64,000 bases of DNA from Hominisplanchenecus_A murintestinalis (GTDB lineage: Bacteria; Bacillota; Clostridia; Lachnospirales; Lachnospiraceae): positions 186,001 through 250,000 of the forward strand of contig NZ_CALPCM010000001.1 of assembly GCF_943193015.1 (NCBI RefSeq), read 5' to 3'. This document shows positions 59,517 through 64,000 of the stretch, piece after piece (position 1 is the first letter of the stretch; each line of letters opens with the position of its first letter). The notes under the pieces were generated by a model, which was given only the letters and a program-made list of their open reading frames with translations, was not told the origin of the DNA and searched no databases. Both the position numbers and the translations under genes were made by a program.

Positions 59517-61409
59517 TTAGATGCCGATAGCCTCTCTCTTCTCTTCGATTCTTGCAATCATGGCATCTCCTAATTTGTCGATATCCTTTTCTACGGTGTA
59601 AGCAGCCTCTACCCAGTCCCTGATACCGCCTGTCAGCAGCTCGGCTACTTCTGTAGAGCCTGATACATACGGATCCACGCCGAGGAATGTATCAAGGCCG
59701 GTAGCCACTACGTAGTTACCGATAGATACCGCTTTCTCAGACATCCATTCAGGCGCGCATCCGACAACCGGCAGCTGGGAAATATTCAGTCCGGAATCCT
59801 TTGCCAGTTCTGCCACCAGCACCATCATACGGGAAATATCTACGCAGGATCCCATATGAAGAACAGGAGGAATGTCAGCCAGCTCACATACTCTCTTTAA
59901 GCCTGCGCCGCAGAGATCTTTCGCAGCTTTATCCATCAGCCCTGCCTTTGCAGCAGCCTGTGCGGAACATCCCGAAGCAACAATGATGATATCATTTGCA
60001 ATCAACTTTTTCATCAGTTCGATATGCGCATGGTCAGGCCTGATTTTCGGGTTATTACATCCAACCATAGCCACCGCTCCGCGGATAACGCCGGATGTGA
60101 TACACTCGATCAATGGTTTTGTCGTACCTGTCTCATCCACCTGTGAGTTGGTAACTCCATCCAGGGTTTTTACGATAGCTTCTACAGAATAGCCTACAGT
60201 CGCTTTCTGCTTTAGATCCGGAATATATACGAGATCAGGATTTCTGTTCTCAAAGTTATCGATTGCCATCTTTACGATAGCTTTTGCATTCTCGTCTGCC
60301 GTTTTCGCATTGAATCTGATGAACTCAGAATCCGGCATCTGCGCGATCGGTGATGTTGTGATGAATTTTGTGTGGAAACATTTACTCAAAGGCCCAAGCG
60401 CCGGGAAAATACACTGCACGTCAACAACAATCGCCTCACATGCGCCCGTCAGCACGACATTCTCCTGCTGCAGGAAGTTTCCTGCCATCGGAATACCGCG
60501 GCGCATAGCCACTTCGTTTGAAGTACAGCATACACCGGAAACGGTAATTCCCTTTGCTCCCTTTGATTTTGCATATGCAATCATCTCAGGATCGTCTGCA
60601 TATTCACAAATCATCTCGGACAATGACGGGTCATGTCCGTGAACAACGATATTTACATTCTCTTTTTCCATAACGCCGAGGTTTGCTTCTGTTTCAATCG
60701 GCTTCGGCGTACCGAACAGGACGTCAGAGAATTCTGTTCCTGCCATAGAACCGCCCCATCCATCAGAAAGACCTGAACGCAGGGACTGCCTGATTAATGC
60801 TTCCGGTTTGGAAGAACATCCCATATGGGTCATATGTAAGGAACAGGATACCTCACGGTCAATTGCACGCGGAGCGATTTCTTCTCTCTCCCAAATTTCC
60901 TGGGTATGCTGCGGCGCTCTCTTTAAGAAATTCTGGTGTCCGAATACTTTTCCGTATTCCTCCAGACCGCGTACAGCCATCTCATGAGCCAGGTCATAGA
61001 TATCTTTTCCTTCTGTCTCCACGCCCCACTCTTTTGCAATGCGGATCAGCTTCTCAGGATCTTTTACTTTATATGGTCCTTCCGGCTTTGCATTGTACAG
61101 TGTATGACAGATTTCACGTCCATGATCAGAATGTGTCGCAGAACCGCCGGCTGTGAATTTCAGGTAATTTCTGGCAACGATGCCATGTACGTCGCATCCG
61201 CAGATTCCTCTCGGAGCCTTCGGCGTGATACGGCACGGTCCCATAGAACAGATTCTACAGCAGACACCCTGCTCGCCGAATTTACAATGCGGAGTCTGAT
61301 TGGCAACTCTGTACTGCCATCCATCTGCCCCAACCTTCTTGCCAGTCTCCAGCAATCTCTCGGTAGCCGCTTCGAATTCTTCTACCGTTGTCAATTTAAA
61401 ATTTCCCAT
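59517..61409 (-). CDS. cooS: anaerobic carbon monoxide dehydrogenase catalytic subunit (CooS/AcsA)
   Basis: Reduces CO2 to CO at the Ni-Fe-S C-cluster. The N-terminal Cys sequence CKFGEQGVCCRICSMGPCRITP followed by CGCDVHG holds the D- and B-cluster ligands, and later Cys/His-containing segments (e.g. GVCCTSNE, VVASGCSAQAAAKAG) belong to the C-cluster region. About 630 residues, normal for monofunctional CODH. ATG at 61409 has AAAGGAGG upstream; the frame continues 18 codons further. Sits between two CooC-type genes. Confidence 0.96.
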   Translation of the reverse strand: MGNFKLTTVEEFEAATERLLETGKKVGADGWQYRVANQTPHCKFGEQGVCCRICSMGPCRITPKAPRGICGCDVHGIVARNYLKFTAGGSATHSDHGREICHTLYNAKPEGPYKVKDPEKLIRIAKEWGVETEGKDIYDLAHEMAVRGLEEYGKVFGHQNFLKRAPQHTQEIWEREEIAPRAIDREVSCSLHMTHMGCSSKPEALIRQSLRSGLSDGWGGSMAGTEFSDVLFGTPKPIETEANLGVMEKENVNIVVHGHDPSLSEMICEYADDPEMIAYAKSKGAKGITVSGVCCTSNEVAMRRGIPMAGNFLQQENVVLTGACEAIVVDVQCIFPALGPLSKCFHTKFITTSPIAQMPDSEFIRFNAKTADENAKAIVKMAIDNFENRNPDLVYIPDLKQKATVGYSVEAIVKTLDGVTNSQVDETGTTKPLIECITSGVIRGAVAMVGCNNPKIRPDHAHIELMKKLIANDIIIVASGCSAQAAAKAGLMDKAAKDLCGAGLKRVCELADIPPVLHMGSCVDISRMMVLVAELAKDSGLNISQLPVVGCAPEWMSEKAVSIGNYVVATGLDTFLGVDPYVSGSTEVAELLTGGIRDWVEAAYTVEKDIDKLGDAMIARIEEKREAIGI

Positions 61410-61514
61410 TATAAACCTCCTTTTTATTTCGGGTGTATGATGACTTATCGCATCCACCCCCACGGGATATTTTTACTTCTTTTTAATCCCCCTGCCTGAA
61501 ACAAGGGGATAGTA

Positions 61515-62285
61515 TCATACAAAAAGCCTGTCTAAAATCTCAAACAAAGCTTTCCTGACAGGGGATTCCTCCGGCAGCTCCACCGTAGGCTTTCCGTCGC
61601 AGTCATATTCATAGACATCCGTATCCTGCGGCACAATGCCCAAGAGCTGCAGCCCCTGTTTTTCAATTTCTTCTCTGGTTCCTTCATTTAATTCACCGTT
61701 TGGAGCACGGTTTACAATCAGCCCGACAGAATCCGGCTTCATATCACATTCCTTTATCAGTTCTGCGATGCGTCCTACCGCCTGAACTCCTCTTCTGGAA
61801 CAATCGCTGACCAGTATAAAAGTGTCCACTTTCGGCAGAATACCACGGCTGATATGCTCCATTCCCGCCTCATTATCTACCACAATATACGGATAATGAG
61901 GCGCCAGTTTCTGCAGCTGGCTCTGTAAAAGCCCGTTCACAAAACAATAACAACCTTTCCCCTGTGAGCGTCCCATTACAAGTAAATCGTAATCGTCCTG
62001 TTCAGAAAGACAGCGTCCGAACATGAATTCCATATAATCTGCTTTTGTCATACCCTTGGGAATCGGATTTTCCTTGCTCATCTCTGCCCGGGTCACTTCC
62101 TCGCGGATTTCACCAAGAGTCATCTCCACGTCCACGCCGAGGACTTCGTTCAGATTCGCATTCGCATCTGCATCCACGGCCAGAATCGGTGTTTTCCCTT
62201 TCCTGCTTAAATAGTCAATCATCAGACCGCACAGCGTTGTCTTTCCGACCCCGCCTTTTCCCGCTACCGCTATAGTAAATGACAT
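61515..62285 (-). CDS. CooC/AcsF-type nickel-insertion ATPase (first copy)
   Basis: MinD/ArsA-class P-loop ATPase. GKGGVGKTTLCG is at residues 9-20, the CxC pair is in KGCYCFVNG (near residue 113), and DNEAGMEHISRG is the switch motif. 256 residues, the same length as the other copy but clearly different in sequence. Located just upstream of cooS with a 105-bp gap. Role in CODH nickel insertion is inferred from family and position. Confidence 0.9.
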   Translation of the reverse strand: MSFTIAVAGKGGVGKTTLCGLMIDYLSRKGKTPILAVDADANANLNEVLGVDVEMTLGEIREEVTRAEMSKENPIPKGMTKADYMEFMFGRCLSEQDDYDLLVMGRSQGKGCYCFVNGLLQSQLQKLAPHYPYIVVDNEAGMEHISRGILPKVDTFILVSDCSRRGVQAVGRIAELIKECDMKPDSVGLIVNRAPNGELNEGTREEIEKQGLQLLGIVPQDTDVYEYDCDGKPTVELPEESPVRKALFEILDRLFV

Positions 62286-62319
62286 AAAATCATGCTCCTT
62301 CTAAAGAAATATCAGTAAA

Positions 62320-63240
62320 TTAAACCATTGTCTTGATACCGGACTCATTGATGATGTCAGTAACGTCTTTCCACTTATTCAGTGCATACAGATGGATACC
62401 ATTAATTCCGAGTGCACGGTACTCATCAATCTGCTTAATTGTGTATTCAATACCAGCCTTCTTGAAGTCAGCTTTCTTCTGGTCAACCGCCGCGTCAAAC
62501 GGCTCTTTATCAAATGGATTCGGGAAAATCCAGTATTTTGAAATCAGCTCGCACAGTGCACGCGGCATTACACATGCATTACGTGAAAGCGCCATGTTAA
62601 TCGTAGCTGCCTGGTCAAGAATCGGCATGATACCTACGTCAACCGGCATCGTAATACCCGCTCTGTCCAGCTTATCCTGCCAGCGCTTGAACTGCTCCAT
62701 ATCCCAGCAGAGCTGTGTCATGATGTAGTCCGCGCCGTTATCCTGTTTCTGTTTCAAAACTGCCACATCAGCATCCAGGCTGCGGCATGAGATATGTCCC
62801 TCAGGGGAACCTGCCACTGCAATTTCAAATTTATCGCCAAACTCTTTTCGCACAAAAGCTACCAGATCTGTCGCATATTTGAAATCCCCGCCGGTTCCTG
62901 TCCATCCGAACGGAAGGTCGCCGCGAAGCGCCAGCATATGGTCTACGCCGTTTTTCAGATAATTTTCAAGCTGCTCTTTGATTCCCTCACGAGTGTTTCC
63001 GATGCATGTGAAATGTGTTACCGGAGTGGTTCCTGCCTCTTTAATCATCTGACACACATCCAGATTCTTTCCTACGTTTGTGCCGCCGGCGCCGTATGTA
63101 CAGGAAATATACTCTGGCTCAAACTCGCACAGCTTCCCGATTGTTCCAGGGAGATTTTCCATTCCCTTGTCTGTTTTTGGTGGAAAAAGCTCGAAAGAAA
63201 GCAACTGTCTTTCTTTCATCATTTCCGATAATCTTTTCAT
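62320..63240 (-). CDS. metF: 5,10-methylenetetrahydrofolate reductase (MetF)
   Basis: Reduces methylene-THF to methyl-THF in the methyl branch, using FAD. SFELFPPKTDKG at the N-terminus contains the catalytic Glu, and the FAD-binding barrel follows with THFTCIGNTREGIKEQL and MLALRGDLP. 306 residues. In acetogens it usually acts with MetV, but no metV is present between this gene and the next genes. SD GGAGG. Encoded 34 nt before the CooC-type gene. Confidence 0.94.
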   Translation of the reverse strand: MKRLSEMMKERQLLSFELFPPKTDKGMENLPGTIGKLCEFEPEYISCTYGAGGTNVGKNLDVCQMIKEAGTTPVTHFTCIGNTREGIKEQLENYLKNGVDHMLALRGDLPFGWTGTGGDFKYATDLVAFVRKEFGDKFEIAVAGSPEGHISCRSLDADVAVLKQKQDNGADYIMTQLCWDMEQFKRWQDKLDRAGITMPVDVGIMPILDQAATINMALSRNACVMPRALCELISKYWIFPNPFDKEPFDAAVDQKKADFKKAGIEYTIKQIDEYRALGINGIHLYALNKWKDVTDIINESGIKTMV

Positions 63241-63275
63241 TGCTAAACTACCTCCATGTTTTTTATTTTAACTGC

Positions 63276-63467
63276 TTACTCTTCGCAGTTAATTACAACA
63301 CATCCCCCGGTCAGGTCTACAGACCGGATGCTTCCCCGGATGGTCTTCTGCTCACCCATTACATCAATCAGGGTGATATTTTCACCATCCACCTCTAATT
63401 TGCTGACATACTGTAAAATCACACTGTCAGGCTCCTGGGCTTTATTGTAAACTGTAGCTAAACACAT
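63276..63467 (-). CDS. CooT family nickel-binding protein
   Basis: 63-residue protein of the CooT family, which binds nickel through the N-terminal Cys2 (here MCLATVY) in CODH maturation. The rest is a small beta barrel with a conserved GDENITLIDVMGE-type loop (here VDGENITLIDVMGE). SD AGGAGG. It lies between the His-rich gene and metF and thus next to the CODH genes, matching the coo operon logic of Rhodospirillum. Confidence 0.9.
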   Translation of the reverse strand: MCLATVYNKAQEPDSVILQYVSKLEVDGENITLIDVMGEQKTIRGSIRSVDLTGGCVVINCEE

Positions 63468-63479
63468 CTGTCATTCCTC

Positions 63480-63896
63480 CTACTGCCCGTCTTTCACCAC
63501 GGCAAGCGCCAGGTTCAGATACATATTTCCTTTCTGGAACTCATCCACTGCTTTGCGTATCTGTTCCGCAGCCTTATCGTTCCCTTCCTTCAAAAGCTTT
63601 TCCGCCATCTGGTCAAGTTCCGCAGCATGGCTCTGGTTATGCTGATACATATAAGTCAGCAGTGCCGCATTCTTATCAGATGCCTCTGAATGTTCATGCC
63701 CGCAGCCCCGGCATTCTCCGCAGGACTCCTGACTGCAGCCGTCTGCGTGGGAGTGCGTGTGGTCATGCTCATTCTCATGTCCGTGTTCATGGTTGTGGGG
63801 ATGGCTGTGTTCCAGTCCGCCTTCATGAGTATGAGAATGTGTATGGCTGTGTGCATGTGCGCATACATTTCCATTTTCATCCTTTACCAAGTGCAT
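63480..63896 (-). CDS. His-rich, Cys-containing putative nickel-handling protein
   Basis: About 138 residues. The first ~75 are exceptionally His-rich (HSHTHSHTH, HSHPHNHEHGHENEHDHTHSH) and end with CSQESCGECRGCGHEH, a Cys/His cluster; the last ~65 form an amphipathic helix bundle (AAELDQMAEKLLKEGNDKAAEQIRKAV). This looks like a metal store or chaperone, functionally reminiscent of CooJ but with the His region at the N-terminus. ATG at 63896 has AGGAGG at 9 nt; the ATG two codons upstream is only 3 nt from the SD. Right next to cooT. Confidence 0.85.
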   Translation of the reverse strand: MHLVKDENGNVCAHAHSHTHSHTHEGGLEHSHPHNHEHGHENEHDHTHSHADGCSQESCGECRGCGHEHSEASDKNAALLTYMYQHNQSHAAELDQMAEKLLKEGNDKAAEQIRKAVDEFQKGNMYLNLALAVVKDGQ

Positions 63897-63924
63897 CGAC
63901 ATCTACCTCCTTTCACACAAAATA

Positions 63925-63955
63925 ACATGAAAGCCGATAAATCCGCGCTTTCACA
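63925..63955 (-). terminator. weak hairpin upstream of the His-rich gene
   Basis: TGAAAGC and GCTTTCA pair on the minus strand and a T-rich stretch follows. It could end the gene beyond the window or be part of a leader; the rest of 63903-64000 shows no ORF or clear promoter. Confidence 0.35.
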
Positions 63956-64000
63956 TCTGCAGCTATGGCCTTTCATAGCATCGTATCATTAACTTTTGGA

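Noticed and set aside
61460..61515. Terminator between the first CooC-type gene and cooS
   Set aside because: CCCCTTG/CAGGGGG can pair, but no T-run follows on the minus strand.

Overview
This window reads as a chromosome segment of a spore-forming, acetogenic member of the Clostridia, most likely a Blautia-like gut Lachnospiraceae. The evidence is gene content: spoIVA, ylbJ, gerW and an alpha/beta SASP indicate sporulation; a nearly contiguous carbonyl and methyl branch Wood-Ljungdahl cluster beside an [FeFe] hydrogenase of HydABC type indicates acetogenesis; a large secreted sialidase indicates life on host mucin glycans. The genus is an inference from gene content, not a measured match. 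Almost every gene lies on the minus strand; only ylbJ, the SASP gene and rpmB are on the plus strand. No tRNA, rRNA, CRISPR array, transposase or prophage was seen.

Layout. 1-14 kb is housekeeping: RluA- and RsuA-type pseudouridine synthases, an SDR, a YgiQ radical SAM protein, a HAD phosphatase, an RsmF-type methylase, a small alarmone synthetase, an M23 peptidase, ylbJ, coaD-rsmD, an Na/Pi transporter and mgsA. 14-19 kb holds a SASP gene and a 1463-residue multidomain GH33 sialidase. 19-35 kb carries recG, a FakA/YloU pair facing rpmB, gerW, a polyphosphate:AMP phosphotransferase, an FtsW-like/PBP pair, a U32 peptidase, zapA and ruvBA. 35.7-37.7 kb is a two-gene ATPase plus HNH nuclease module resembling the Septu (PtuA/PtuB) anti-phage system, translationally coupled to ruvA. 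38-41 kb holds two secreted proteins with cell-wall-binding repeats around a truncated yaaA. 41-44 kb has a purine permease and spoIVA.

44-64 kb is the energy and carbon metabolism block. hydCBA encodes a probable electron-bifurcating hydrogenase. A cobalamin riboswitch with its own promoter follows; it leads into a short transcript with a doubtful small ORF. The rest, read from 63.9 kb leftwards, is: a His-rich protein, CooT, MetF, a CooC-type ATPase, CODH, a second CooC-type ATPase, acetyl-CoA synthase, CFeSP small and large subunits, AcsE methyltransferase, the corrinoid activator AcsV, a DUF3786 protein, FchA and FolD. Together these take methenyl-THF to methyl-THF, move the methyl group through the corrinoid protein, reduce CO2 to CO and make acetyl-CoA. 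H2 oxidation by HydABC would supply reduced ferredoxin and NADH, and the His-rich protein, CooT and the two ATPases would mature the nickel sites.

The items I consider most worth following up are the orphan cobalamin riboswitch transcript, the Septu-like module inside the ruv operon, a highly structured ~145-bp repeat present twice in opposite orientation about 30 kb apart, and the three-hairpin plus promoter region that splits acsB from acsD.
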